64,000 bases of DNA from JBBWZH01 sp035544115 (GCA_963714145.1 OY970235.1:4588001-4652000), one strand, 5' to 3'. Shown: positions 44,077-51,865, numbered from the stretch's first letter. Notes: generated from the letters alone by a model not told the origin. A program made the numbers and translations.

Positions 44077-45344
44077 GATGCGGCTTCCGCGGGGACCAGC
44101 GCGGGGGGCCGGAGCAGGTGTGCCTCGACCGCCTGATCCCGGTCGGCCAGCGACGGCGGGTAGATCAGCCGCAGCAGCGGTCCCGCCATGGCCGTCGTGA
44201 TCACGGCCATCGCCACCATGATCGAATACAGCGACTGGTCCAGCACGCCGAGCTGCAGGCCGACGCTGAGAATGATCAGCTCGGTGAGGCCACGGGCGTT
44301 CATCAGCATGGCGAGCGCCGCGGAATTCCGGACCGGCAGGTGGTGCAGGCGGGCACCGGCGTACGCGCCGCCGAACTTGCCGCCGATGGCGACGAGCAGA
44401 ATCAGGCCCAGTTCGCCCAGGCCGGACAGGCCGATCCCGGACAGCTGCACCTTGAGCCCGGCGACGACGAAGAACACCGGCAGCAGCACCTCGGAGTTGA
44501 ACTCGGCGACCCGCTCGAGAATCGCCTTCCGGAGCGCTTCCGCGCCGGCCCGCGGCATCACGACACCGAACAGGAACGCGCCGAAGATGAAGTGCAGGCC
44601 GAGCCACTCGGTCACCGCCGCGGATGTCAGCGCACCGGCCAGCACCGTGGTGAGGTGCCCGCTGCCCAGCTGGACGTCGGCCGTGAGGGCGCGTCGCAGC
44701 AGCGGCCGCACACCCCAGAACATCACAATCAGATAGAACGGGGTCAGCATGATCGCCCACTGCTCGCTGCCGCCGTTCCCGGACATCAGGACCACGACGG
44801 CCAGCAGGGACCAGGCCAGTACGTCGTCGACCGCCGCGCAGGTCAACGCGAGGCCGCCGAGCACGGTGTGGGTGATTCCCCGGTCGGTCAGGATCCTGGC
44901 CAGCACCGGGAACGCGGTGACCGACATGGCCGCACCGATGAACAGCAGGAATCCCAGCCGATTCTCGGCGGGATGGGTCCGGAGCAGATAGAACGCCAGA
45001 CCGATACCGAGGCTGAACGGCAGCAGGATCGAACTCACCGACACCGTGACCGCGATCGGGCCACGTCCGCGCAACAACCGCCCGTTCAGTTCCAGCCCGA
45101 CCACGAACATGAACACGGCGATGCCGACGTTCGCCAGCGCGGTCAGGAACGGGCGTATATCGGTCGGGAAGAGCGCGGCCGAGAACGCGTCACCGAACAG
45201 CGTCGGCCCGAGCAGGATCCCGGCCAGAATCTCCCCGATCACCGGCGGCTGGCCGACCCGCTTGGCCACCGCGCCGAGCAACCGGGCGAGCATGACGATC
45301 AGGGCGAGGTCGAGCAAGAGAAAGACCACCTGATGGGTGTTCAC
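44073..45344 (-). CDS. CPA2-type cation/proton antiporter
   Basis: This 423-residue integral membrane protein has about 12 helices of the monovalent cation:proton antiporter-2 family (KefB/NapA-like). It has the motifs GQPPVIGEILAGILLGP near 25-41, AVFMFVVGLELN, FIGAAMSVTAFPVLARIL, FFVVAGLKVQL and NARGLTELI. The start is GTG 45344 with AAAGGGGGATCG just upstream. It is the first gene of a coupled pair with the NRPS at 40678. Antiporters occur in several NRPS clusters, where they may help export or tolerance, but the role here is not established. Site D lies about 120 bp upstream. Confidence 0.92.
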   Translation of the reverse strand: MNTHQVVFLLLDLALIVMLARLLGAVAKRVGQPPVIGEILAGILLGPTLFGDAFSAALFPTDIRPFLTALANVGIAVFMFVVGLELNGRLLRGRGPIAVTVSVSSILLPFSLGIGLAFYLLRTHPAENRLGFLLFIGAAMSVTAFPVLARILTDRGITHTVLGGLALTCAAVDDVLAWSLLAVVVLMSGNGGSEQWAIMLTPFYLIVMFWGVRPLLRRALTADVQLGSGHLTTVLAGALTSAAVTEWLGLHFIFGAFLFGVVMPRAGAEALRKAILERVAEFNSEVLLPVFFVVAGLKVQLSGIGLSGLGELGLILLVAIGGKFGGAYAGARLHHLPVRNSAALAMLMNARGLTELIILSVGLQLGVLDQSLYSIMVAMAVITTAMAGPLLRLIYPPSLADRDQAVEAHLLRPPALVPAEAAS

Positions 45345-45466
45345 CGATCCCCCTTTGCTCGCGATGAAAATCAGCACACGCTAAGCCCCCGGCGGGAATC
45401 TCCTCAAGGCTCCGCCCGGCTCCGACCCGACGTCGGCGGCCCGGACGTCGATTTTCCGGCCGGCGC

Positions 45467-45484
45467 CGTCCGGTTGACAGGACA
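45467..45484. promoter_or_regulatory. Repeated palindrome TGTCC-N8-GGACA, site D
   Basis: CGTCCGGTTGACAGGACA lies in the 416-bp divergent region between the antiporter and the carrier/halogenase operon and is oriented like site E toward the plus-strand operon. Both sites are preceded by GCCGGCGC. Apart from the site and a short 8-bp repeat I see nothing else in this gap. Confidence 0.65.
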
Positions 45485-45720
45485 GCGCAACCCGGTGACC
45501 GGACCGTATATGGAGACCGCCCGGCTGTTGGGCCGGGCATTTCACCTGACCGGTGCCGGGCCAATGGTACGTTCGAACTCAGCTTAGGAGCGGCACCGGC
45601 GAAATTCGCGGCCGCGGGCGCCGGTCGTTGTCGGCCACCAGCGCCGGGCGGCATCGGGATATCGTCAGAACTGCCCGCACCGCCGGCCTACTTGCCGCCG
45701 GGCCCGGCCTACCGTCCACT

Positions 45721-45744
45721 GAACACCGGAACACCGGAACACCG
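45721..45744 (+). repeat. Triple 8-bp direct repeat GAACACCG
   Basis: Three perfect head-to-tail copies of GAACACCG end just before the AGGAGGG ribosome binding site of the carrier-protein gene. Confidence 0.8.
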
Positions 45745-45760
45745 ACAGGAGGGCACCTCG

Positions 45761-46063
45761 ATGCAGGTCTCGACGACGAGCGGCGAAGCAGCTCGCAGCG
45801 CCGGCCAAACGGACGTCGAACAATCGGTCGTCGAGTGGCTGCGGGCCGAGTTGGACGACCCGGCGATCACCAGTTCCGAGAACTTCCTCGACGTCGGCGG
45901 TCATTCGCTGACCTTTTCCAAGCTGAACAAGTTCCTCGGCGAGTCCTTCGGCGTGGTCCTCGACCAGAAAAGCGCGTACGGGGATCAGCTCAGCGTGGCC
46001 GTGGCCGCGATGCAGCCGATCGGGCCGGCCGAGCCGACCAGCAGGTTAGGAAGCACACCATGA
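45761..46063 (+). CDS. Free-standing peptidyl carrier protein
   Basis: A 100-residue carrier protein with the phosphopantetheine site in LDVGGHSLTFSKL (Ser near 49). AGGAGGG precedes ATG 45761. Its stop overlaps the halogenase start as ATGA. In kutzneride and syringomycin pathways, SyrB2-type halogenases act only on an amino acid bound to such a carrier, so this is very likely the halogenase's substrate carrier. No dedicated adenylation enzyme lies next to it; one of the modular A domains or an enzyme elsewhere must load it. Confidence 0.93.
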   Translation: MQVSTTSGEAARSAGQTDVEQSVVEWLRAELDDPAITSSENFLDVGGHSLTFSKLNKFLGESFGVVLDQKSAYGDQLSVAVAAMQPIGPAEPTSRLGSTP

Positions 46064-47025
46064 CCACTACTGCCGAGCCCACCAACACCGCGCTCGCCGC
46101 CGAGGAACTCGCGTTCTTCCACAAGAACGGCTATCTCGGCCCGCTGACCATCTACACCCCGGCCGAGATGGCCGAGCTGTGGCGGAAGGTCCACCGGGAG
46201 ACCCTCGATCGGTCGTACGCCGCGTACCCGGAGGTCGACGCGAGCATCGGGGCGCCGAATATCTTCAACTACGACCGGCACCTCGACATCGACCTGCTGG
46301 TCGAGCACGTCTGCAACCAGAAGATCGTCGACCGGGTGGCCGCGATCCTCGGCCCGGACATCCTGTGCTGGCGGTCCGAGTTCTTCCCCAAGTACCCCGG
46401 GGACGAAGGAACCGACTGGCACCAGGCCGACACGTTCGCCAACGCCAGCGGCAAACCGCAACTGCTGTGGCCGGGAGAGTCCGCGGAGGACTTCGGTGCC
46501 GGCACGATCACGGTCTGGACCGCGTTCACCGACTCCACTCGTGAGAACGGCTGCCTGCAGATCATTCCGGGCACCCAGAAGACGATGAACTATGACGAGA
46601 CGAAGCAGATGAACTACGACGAGGGACGCATCAACGCGAAGATCAAGGACGGCGTCCCGCGCGGCTTCTTCGGCTACGACTACCGCCAGCTCCAGTTCCA
46701 CGCCGACTGGAAGCCGGCCGAAGAGGACGCGTATTCGCTGGTCATGGAGAAGGGCCAGTGCGTGATCTTCTGGTCGACGCTGATGCACGCCTCGCTGCCG
46801 AACACGAGCAAGGGCAAGGACTACCGGATGGGCTTCGCCACCCGGTACGTGCCGACCAAGGTGCGCATCTACCCGGACACCGACCACATCGAGGAGTACG
46901 GCGGGTCGATCTCGCTGGACAAGTGGGGCGCCGTGCTGGCCCGGGGCCGGGACGAGTTCGGCCACAACAAGATTGTCACGGAGACGCTCCGTGGGACGCC
47001 CATCCGCACCGTATCGGCGCCCTGA
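46060..47025 (+). CDS. SyrB2-type non-heme iron, 2-oxoglutarate-dependent halogenase
   Basis: A 321-residue member of the phytanoyl-CoA dioxygenase fold, closest by memory to SyrB2/CytC3. The iron-binding motif reads WHQADTFANASGKPQ: His121-Gln-Ala123, where hydroxylases have His-x-Asp/Glu. The missing carboxylate leaves room for chloride, the hallmark of aliphatic halogenases. The distal His243 lies in STLMHASLP and 2-oxoglutarate-binding Arg candidates are in YRMGFATRY. Length and flanking motifs (GTITVWTAFTDST, GFFGYDYRQLQ, HIEEYGG) fit the chlorinating subgroup. It is coupled to the carrier gene by ATGA overlap and sits downstream of site D. The substrate is probably a carrier-bound aliphatic amino acid; the identity is unknown. 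Confidence 0.93.
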   Translation: MTTTAEPTNTALAAEELAFFHKNGYLGPLTIYTPAEMAELWRKVHRETLDRSYAAYPEVDASIGAPNIFNYDRHLDIDLLVEHVCNQKIVDRVAAILGPDILCWRSEFFPKYPGDEGTDWHQADTFANASGKPQLLWPGESAEDFGAGTITVWTAFTDSTRENGCLQIIPGTQKTMNYDETKQMNYDEGRINAKIKDGVPRGFFGYDYRQLQFHADWKPAEEDAYSLVMEKGQCVIFWSTLMHASLPNTSKGKDYRMGFATRYVPTKVRIYPDTDHIEEYGGSISLDKWGAVLARGRDEFGHNKIVTETLRGTPIRTVSAP

Positions 47026-47035
47026 CGACCGCGGG

Positions 47036-47069
47036 GCCGGGTTCCAGGCAGCGTCCTGGAGCCCGGCCA
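47036..47069. terminator. Hairpin between halogenase and thioesterase genes
   Basis: Fourteen-bp arms GGCCGGGTTCCAGG / CCTGGAGCCCGGCC with one G-U pair and a 6-nt loop start 10 bp after the halogenase stop. There is no U-tract, so it may terminate only partly before the following gene. Confidence 0.6.
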
Positions 47070-47154
47070 CCCGCGGCCGGTGCGGCGCTGCCCGCACAAC
47101 GGCGGCGCCCGCACAGCAACGACGCCAGCCCGACAGCGATCCTCTACAACAGCG

Positions 47155-47853
47155 ATGACCAGCGGTAACCGGGCCAGGCCGGTGGTGGCGTTCATCCCAC
47201 CCTCCTGTTGCGGGGCGGGATATTTCCGCCGGCTGCGCCGGGCGCTCGGCGACCGGGTCGACTTCCGCGCGGTCGAACTGCCCGGTCACGGGCGCCGCTA
47301 CTGCGAAGCCCTGGTCACCCGGGCCAGCGTCGCCGTGCTGGACACGGCGGCCCAGCTCGATGGCCGGGTCGACGCCATCTACGGCGAGAGTCTCGGCGCG
47401 TATATCGGCCTGGCGGTAACCGATGTCATCGACCAGCCGCGGCGACCGCTCCTGCTCGCCGCGTCGAATTCCCCGCCATCGGTGCGGGTTCGGATCAGGA
47501 TCGAGGAAATAGATTCCATGGGCGCCGCGGTTGCCGCGCTGACCGCCCTGGGCGGCCAGGTTCCGGCCGAGGTCATGGCCGACTCGCAGGTGGTCGAGCG
47601 GGCCTATCCGATGATCCGGGACGACCTGCGGCTGTCCCAGTCGTTCATCGACGCGACGCGCGAACTGACGGTCACCGGGGACATTCAGGTCATCGGCGGC
47701 ACGGACGACGCAGCGTTGGTCCAACTCGAGGCATGGGCGACCCACACGACGGGTCGTTGCGAGGTGGTCCGGTTGCCCGGAGGGCACCTGCTATCCGCCA
47801 CCAACCCGTCCGGGGTGGCCGGGTTGATCGACCGGGCGCTGTCCCAATGGTGA
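47155..47853 (+). CDS. Thioesterase / alpha-beta hydrolase of the carrier-halogenase operon
   Basis: This 232-residue type II thioesterase-like protein has IPPSCCGAGYFRRLRRAL near the N-terminus, the nucleophile motif YGESLGAY (Ser near 87) and a late GGHLL His near 210. It is shorter and clearly different from the thioesterase at 4911. It follows the carrier and halogenase and probably releases or transfers the carrier-bound residue. SyrC-like shuttles have Cys at the nucleophile while this one has Ser, which favours hydrolysis and editing. ATG 47155 has only a weak ribosome binding site; other starts are possible. Confidence 0.85.
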   Translation: MTSGNRARPVVAFIPPSCCGAGYFRRLRRALGDRVDFRAVELPGHGRRYCEALVTRASVAVLDTAAQLDGRVDAIYGESLGAYIGLAVTDVIDQPRRPLLLAASNSPPSVRVRIRIEEIDSMGAAVAALTALGGQVPAEVMADSQVVERAYPMIRDDLRLSQSFIDATRELTVTGDIQVIGGTDDAALVQLEAWATHTTGRCEVVRLPGGHLLSATNPSGVAGLIDRALSQW

Positions 47854-47946
47854 CCTGGCGCCCGCCCCTGCGCCGAGCCGGCAGAAATTGGACCCGGCTC
47901 ACCCGGCCACCCATTCGTCCGGTCTACCGGGGGCCGACCGGCAGGG

Positions 47947-48624
47947 TCAGCCCTGGCGGAGTTGACCGTCGAGGCCGTCGAAGATGATCTCGAGACCGAA
48001 CTCGAAGCTCTTGTCCGGTGCCGCGGCGTAGTCGGCGGCGGCCACCGCGTCGATGCGGGCCCGCAGTCGCGGGAACTGCATCGCGATTTTGACCTGCTGC
48101 GCCATGGTGTCCCGAATCAGTTCGTCCGGGTCACCGCCATCGCGCCGCAACCGCCGGCGCAGCGACACTCTGGCCGACTCACCAAGGGCGCTGCCGAGCA
48201 CGAACATGAAGACAGTGGCCGTCGCCTGGTCCGCCTCCGCGCCGACGAACCCGGCCATTTCATAGACCGCGAGGCTGTGGTCGTCGTGCCGGGCCTTGCC
48301 GGGACCATGGAACGGATGGGTGCCCATGGCCGGCCCGAGCCACGGGTGCCTGGTGAGCATCGCGTACAATTCTTTGGCCATTGTCGTACCGGCCGTGCGC
48401 CAATCGACCGCGGTGAGGTCGGGCAGCTCGATCTCATTCCATACCTCGTCGCCGGCGAGCACCACGAGATTGTCCTTGCTCTTCACATGCCAATAGACGG
48501 CCGTTGCCGCGGAGCCGAGCCGATCGCCCAGGCTGCGCATATTCAGGCCCTCCAGACCTTCGGCGTCCAGCAATTCGACAGCGGTCTGGACAATCCGCTC
48601 ACGGGTCAGCGTGTCGCGCGGCAT
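47947..48624 (-). CDS. TetR-family repressor
   Basis: This 225-residue TetR-family regulator has an N-terminal HTH (RERIVQTAVELLDAEGLEGLNMRSLGDRLGSAATAVYWHVKSKDNLV) and a C-terminal ligand domain of the TetR_C type common for drug-sensing repressors. The ATG at 48624 is chosen because a longer frame to 48687 would start by translating two operator copies. Two CTTGNAC-N3-GTNCAAG operators lie 20-58 bp upstream, and two more flank the promoter of the DrrAB exporter at 4.2 kb. I infer autoregulation and control of the exporter, with the peptide or an intermediate as likely inducer. Confidence 0.93.
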   Translation of the reverse strand: MPRDTLTRERIVQTAVELLDAEGLEGLNMRSLGDRLGSAATAVYWHVKSKDNLVVLAGDEVWNEIELPDLTAVDWRTAGTTMAKELYAMLTRHPWLGPAMGTHPFHGPGKARHDDHSLAVYEMAGFVGAEADQATATVFMFVLGSALGESARVSLRRRLRRDGGDPDELIRDTMAQQVKIAMQFPRLRARIDAVAAADYAAAPDKSFEFGLEIIFDGLDGQLRQG

Positions 48625-48643
48625 GAGTTGAGGATACGGCACT

Positions 48644-48660
48644 CTTGCACAATGTTCGAG
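48644..48660. promoter_or_regulatory. TetR-type operator O3
   Basis: CTTGCACAATGTTCGAG fits the 17-bp palindrome CTTGNAC-N3-GTNCAAG with one mismatch and lies 20 bp upstream of the tetR start. Confidence 0.7.
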
Positions 48661-48665
48661 CAGGA

Positions 48666-48682
48666 CTTGTACATCGTTCGTG
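48666..48682. promoter_or_regulatory. TetR-type operator O4
   Basis: CTTGTACATCGTTCGTG is identical to O1 of the exporter promoter over its first 14 bases. It is 22 bp (two helical turns) from O3. Confidence 0.7.
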
Positions 48683-48910
48683 TTCATCCTCCCGGGCCCG
48701 CCTCACGGCGATAACCGTGGTCGCTGGGCGAAGCGACCGGGCTCGGCCGGATGCGGCCTTCGCGGGCCCGCCGGGCAGGATGGTCGAAAACGGCGCGGGC
48801 CGGTCCGGCCGGCGCCAACCCAAAAGTTGGGCACCCGCCATGATGCCGGGACATGATCCCGATCGCCGGCGGCGTCAGACGGATTGGCGACGGCGCGAAA
48901 AATGGGACTT

Positions 48911-48953
48911 TTGCCCCGATCGGACACGGTCATGCTAAGGTGAGCTGTCCGAT
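48911..48953 (+). promoter_or_regulatory. Predicted promoter with inverted repeat before the LmbU-like gene
   Basis: TTGCCC (48911-48916) and TAAGGT (48936-48941) are a possible -35/-10 pair. Eight-bp arms ATCGGACA (48919-48926) and TGTCCGAT (48946-48953) flank the -10. They contain the same GGACA/TGTCC half-sites as sites A-E but in outward order. The rest of the 369-bp gap (48625-48993) holds operators O3 and O4. Confidence 0.45.
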
Positions 48954-48993
48954 GCAAATTGTTCGATGCATATCGAAACGGCGGACATGCTAA

Positions 48994-49650
48994 ATGAATC
49001 CGGCGAGAACCCTGCAGGGCGCGAAAACCGTGCCATTACGCCAGCAATCCGACTCCACGCAGCCCCAGCGAAGAGTCCACGGAGACGATTCGCGTAGTCA
49101 GATGCTTACGACGAAGTTGGGTCTCCAAATTCCGGCGGCGTTGACCTTCGACGAATGGGAGCGGGCCGGCCGGCAGCTCTCCGGAATCCAGGATTCATCT
49201 TCCTGGTGGCTGGGCGACTGGCTGGTCTACGGGAAGGATCACTACGCCGACCGGTACCAGCGCGGAATCCGGGCGGCTGGCCTGCAGTATCAGACCCTCC
49301 GGAACTACGCGTGGGTGTCCAGGCGGTTCGCGTTACATCATCGGCGCGCGGCGCTGACCTTCCAGCACCATGCCGAGCTCGCCTCCCTGCCGGTCGACGA
49401 GCAGGAGCTGTGGCTCGACCGGGCCGAGCAGATGCACTGGACCACCAAACAGCTCCGCGGCGCCATCAGGCTGGCCCGGGAGGACGCGACGCGCGAGGGG
49501 AAGCCGGCCGAGATCGAGACCACCCGGCGGCTCACGGTGCCGGGCAACCGCATCCAGTGGTGGCACCGGGCCGCGGCGGAGTCGGGAATCGAGTTCGAAC
49601 AGTGGGTGCTGGCGGCCCTCGACCACGCGGCCGAGCGGGCGCTGGACTAG
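48994..49650 (+). CDS. LmbU-family transcriptional regulator
   Basis: A 218-residue protein resembling LmbU/NovE/HrmB cluster activators (LTFDEWERAGRQLSGIQDSSSWWLGDWLVYGKDHY, NYAWVSRRF, HHAELASLP, MHWTTKQLRGAIRLARE). LmbU activates lincomycin genes. Two rare TTA codons are present, at 49036-49038 (codon 15) and 49333-49335 (codon 114), so translation should depend on the bldA tRNA and link the cluster to development. ATG 48994 is taken as the start; ATG 49102 (MLTTKLGL) is where the family homology begins and would drop the first TTA. It is the best candidate for the activator that binds palindromes A-E, but this is not shown. Confidence 0.88.
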   Translation: MNPARTLQGAKTVPLRQQSDSTQPQRRVHGDDSRSQMLTTKLGLQIPAALTFDEWERAGRQLSGIQDSSSWWLGDWLVYGKDHYADRYQRGIRAAGLQYQTLRNYAWVSRRFALHHRRAALTFQHHAELASLPVDEQELWLDRAEQMHWTTKQLRGAIRLAREDATREGKPAEIETTRRLTVPGNRIQWWHRAAAESGIEFEQWVLAALDHAAERALD

Positions 49651-49693
49651 TCCCGACCGGGCGTCCGCGCCCGGGCGCACGATACGAAACAAT

Positions 49694-49722
49694 GGCCCGC
49701 ACTCCGACCCGGAGTGCGGGCC
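49694..49722. terminator. Terminator between LmbU-like and piperazate synthase genes
   Basis: Perfect 12-bp arms GGCCCGCACTCC / GGAGTGCGGGCC with a GACCC loop lie between converging genes. Confidence 0.88.
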
Positions 49723-49730
49723 TTCGCAGC

Positions 49731-50375
49731 TCAGGGCAAGCGGCTCATGAGCTTGGCCGTCTCCAGGTGACCGATGCATTCGCCCAGACCGAACGACTGC
49801 TGCACGCGGTTCCGAACCTCGGAGTTCTGTTCCTGACTGAGCTTGAACATGCCTTCGGCGCCAGACACCGTGACCCGGAACGCACCCACCCCGGGCACGA
49901 TCTTGCGGAAGTAGTCGATCGATTCGGTCATGTCCCAGACGCCGCCGAATTGTCCCTCAAAAGCGCGTACGGTGGACTGCACCACGTCCATCGTCTCTTC
50001 GAGTGAATCGATCTTCGCGACCACTCCGCGGACATGTACCGAGGTGAAGTTCCAGGTCGGGGCAGCCGGCGTCACCGCGTAGACGGTCGGCGAGACGTAG
50101 GCGTGCGGCCCGGTGAACGCCAGCAGGACGACACTGCCCGTTTCCAGCGCCGACCAGTGTGGATTTGCCCTGTTCAAATGCCCAAGTAACGTGGCACCGG
50201 CCAGGTCGGCGGACCATTCACCGGTCATCCGCGGATCCTGGATCACCGGCAGATGCGTGGCGAACGGGGCGCCGGCCGGGCTTCCGTTGCTCACCATCAG
50301 GGCCAGTGGATTGTTGAGAATCAGGTCGACCATCCACGAACTGTCCGGTTCGCGATATTGCGTGGGAACGAACAT
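49731..50375 (-). CDS. Piperazate synthase candidate (KtzT/PaiB-like)
   Basis: A 214-residue protein of the PaiB/FMN-binding split-barrel family: MFVPTQYREPDSSW at the start, LALMVSNGSPAGAPFATHLPVI, LLGHLNRANPHW and a FRKIVPGVGAFRVTVSG segment. KtzT, the heme enzyme that closes N5-hydroxyornithine to piperazate, belongs to this family. General PaiB proteins are annotated as transcriptional regulators. The KtzI-like gene and piperazate-type A domains in the same cluster make the enzyme role much more likely. ATG 50375 is the family start, with GAAGGG upstream; an in-frame ATG at 50411 is also possible. Site B lies about 100 bp upstream. The heme-binding His cannot be assigned without alignment. 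Confidence 0.85.
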   Translation of the reverse strand: MFVPTQYREPDSSWMVDLILNNPLALMVSNGSPAGAPFATHLPVIQDPRMTGEWSADLAGATLLGHLNRANPHWSALETGSVVLLAFTGPHAYVSPTVYAVTPAAPTWNFTSVHVRGVVAKIDSLEETMDVVQSTVRAFEGQFGGVWDMTESIDYFRKIVPGVGAFRVTVSGAEGMFKLSQEQNSEVRNRVQQSFGLGECIGHLETAKLMSRLP

Positions 50376-50479
50376 CCGGAACTCGCCCTTCGGTGATCTG
50401 ACTGACGGCATAGCCCTAGGTGCTCGACGCTACCAGTGCAGTGACCGGCGCAGTCGAAATCCGGCGCCAGCGGTGGCGG

Positions 50480-50497
50480 TGTCCTGTCGGCCGGACA
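50480..50497. promoter_or_regulatory. Repeated palindrome TGTCC-N8-GGACA, site B
   Basis: TGTCCTGTCGGCCGGACA is a near-perfect copy of site A, differing at one base. It is oriented toward the piperazate synthase gene with its centre about 68 bp from a plausible transcription start (TAGCGT -10 at 50432-50427). Confidence 0.68.
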
Positions 50498-50650
50498 GCC
50501 GCCCACCGGATTCGTGGTATTCGCCAAGAAAGGCGCCAGCCGGACGAAGAAGATGAAGCACCGGAAGACCGTGCGGTCGCCGAGGTGGGGAGGAACCCGG
50601 TGCCGACTCCGTGGTCGCGGGCACCGGGCTGAGTCGTACCGCCGAATCGC

Positions 50651-51655
50651 CTATCGGCAGTGCCAGAGCACCAACAGTCCGCGTCCGGTACGGGGGAAGA
50701 AGACGCTGCCGGCCACCGTGCCATCCTCGGCGATCGCGACGGTGTCGGACTGCAGCCGGTCCGTGCCAGCCGGCGGCAGCGGCAGGGTGTGCATCACCGC
50801 GCCGCGCCAGACGACCGCCCGCTGCCTGGCCACGTCCACCCCGCTGACGATGCCGGTGGCGGTTACCCCGGTGGCGTAGCTGTCGGCGGTGGACAGCACG
50901 GTCGGCACCTCGTTCTCCCAGACCAGCGCGTGCACCGTGAGCGAACCATCCACCTCGGCGTAGCTGCCGGCCAGGAACCGGCCGCTGGCCGCGACGGCCG
51001 CGGCCGTCGGGGCCACCCCTTGCGGACTGGGCACCAGGTGCAGGCCTGCCACGCTGCCCACGAACCCGCCGCCGAGGACAACCCCCTCGGAGGAGATCGT
51101 CCCGGCGAACGTCTGCGGCTGCTCAGGGCTTACCGGGACGGTGGTGACAGTGCCGGGGTCGGTCATCGACCAGGTGACGATCTGCGACAGGCCGTCGGGC
51201 TTCTCGGCATCACCGATGATCTGGCCGGCCTCGTTGATGTCCCGCGCGGCGGCCGAGCGGCCCGGCGTGAGCGGCGCGAGCGGGATCGGGTCGGCCCCGC
51301 CCGGCCACAGCACCGCCCGGTAGATCCCGGGCCCGTCGATCAGCATGCCCACCGCGTCCCCGAGCCGGTTCACGCCGAAGGCGAGGGCCCGCACACCCGC
51401 CGGCACCGGCAGCAGCCGCACGTGCCCGTTTCGCCAGACCACCGGCCAGATCGCATCGCTGTCCCGGGCTTGTACGAAACCGACGTAGCCGGCCGCGCCG
51501 TCGCCGGCAATGACGACCGGGTTGGTGAAGCCGGCGGGCGCGGACAGCCGGGTGTCCAGGCGATAGACGCAGCCACCCGCGGCGGCAGGACCGGCCGGCG
51601 AAAGCAGGCCGACGACGGCGGTGACGACCACAACGGTCACAAATCGGGCTCGCAT
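50651..51655 (-). CDS. Secreted repeat protein, function unknown
   Basis: A 334-residue protein with a clear signal peptide (VTVVVVTAVVGLLSPAGPAAAG). Repeated motifs such as GVNRLGDAVGMLID, DINEAGQIIGDAE, SSEGVVLGGGFVG and ATGIVSGVD have the look of HAF-type extracellular repeats that form a beta-propeller. Alternating WxxG/VVW segments support this. There is no catalytic motif. It lies just outside the peptide cluster and has no visible link to it. ATG 51655 is used. Confidence 0.8.
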   Translation of the reverse strand: MRARFVTVVVVTAVVGLLSPAGPAAAGGCVYRLDTRLSAPAGFTNPVVIAGDGAAGYVGFVQARDSDAIWPVVWRNGHVRLLPVPAGVRALAFGVNRLGDAVGMLIDGPGIYRAVLWPGGADPIPLAPLTPGRSAAARDINEAGQIIGDAEKPDGLSQIVTWSMTDPGTVTTVPVSPEQPQTFAGTISSEGVVLGGGFVGSVAGLHLVPSPQGVAPTAAAVAASGRFLAGSYAEVDGSLTVHALVWENEVPTVLSTADSYATGVTATGIVSGVDVARQRAVVWRGAVMHTLPLPPAGTDRLQSDTVAIAEDGTVAGSVFFPRTGRGLLVLWHCR

Positions 51656-51865
51656 GCGAAACCTCTCAGATCAGCGGCAACCACCTCATCCTCAGGCCTG
51701 AGGATGAGGGCGGTTATGCCGATGCGGCCGACCCGCCCAGGTGTGCGCGATCAGGCACCACCCCGCATCCCGGTCGGCCCGCCGCCCGAGCCCGCACCGT
51801 CTGGAGCTCCGGCGGGCCGCCGGAGCTCCAGATCGGTGCTGCCTGCTCCCCGGTGGTCTCCCGCG

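Noticed and set aside
44077..44760. N-terminal extension of the 40678 NRPS
   Set aside because: It is a shadow of the antiporter gene; GTG 44076 with GTGA overlap is better.
49731..50375. PaiB-type transcriptional repressor
   Set aside because: The family is often annotated so, but the piperazate context and KtzT precedent make the enzyme more likely; kept as an alternative only.
2386..50497. Assignment to a known product such as kutzneride or JBIR-39
   Set aside because: Single features match (halogenase plus KtzI/KtzT; several piperazates) but the overall gene set differs from what I remember, and no comparison could be run.
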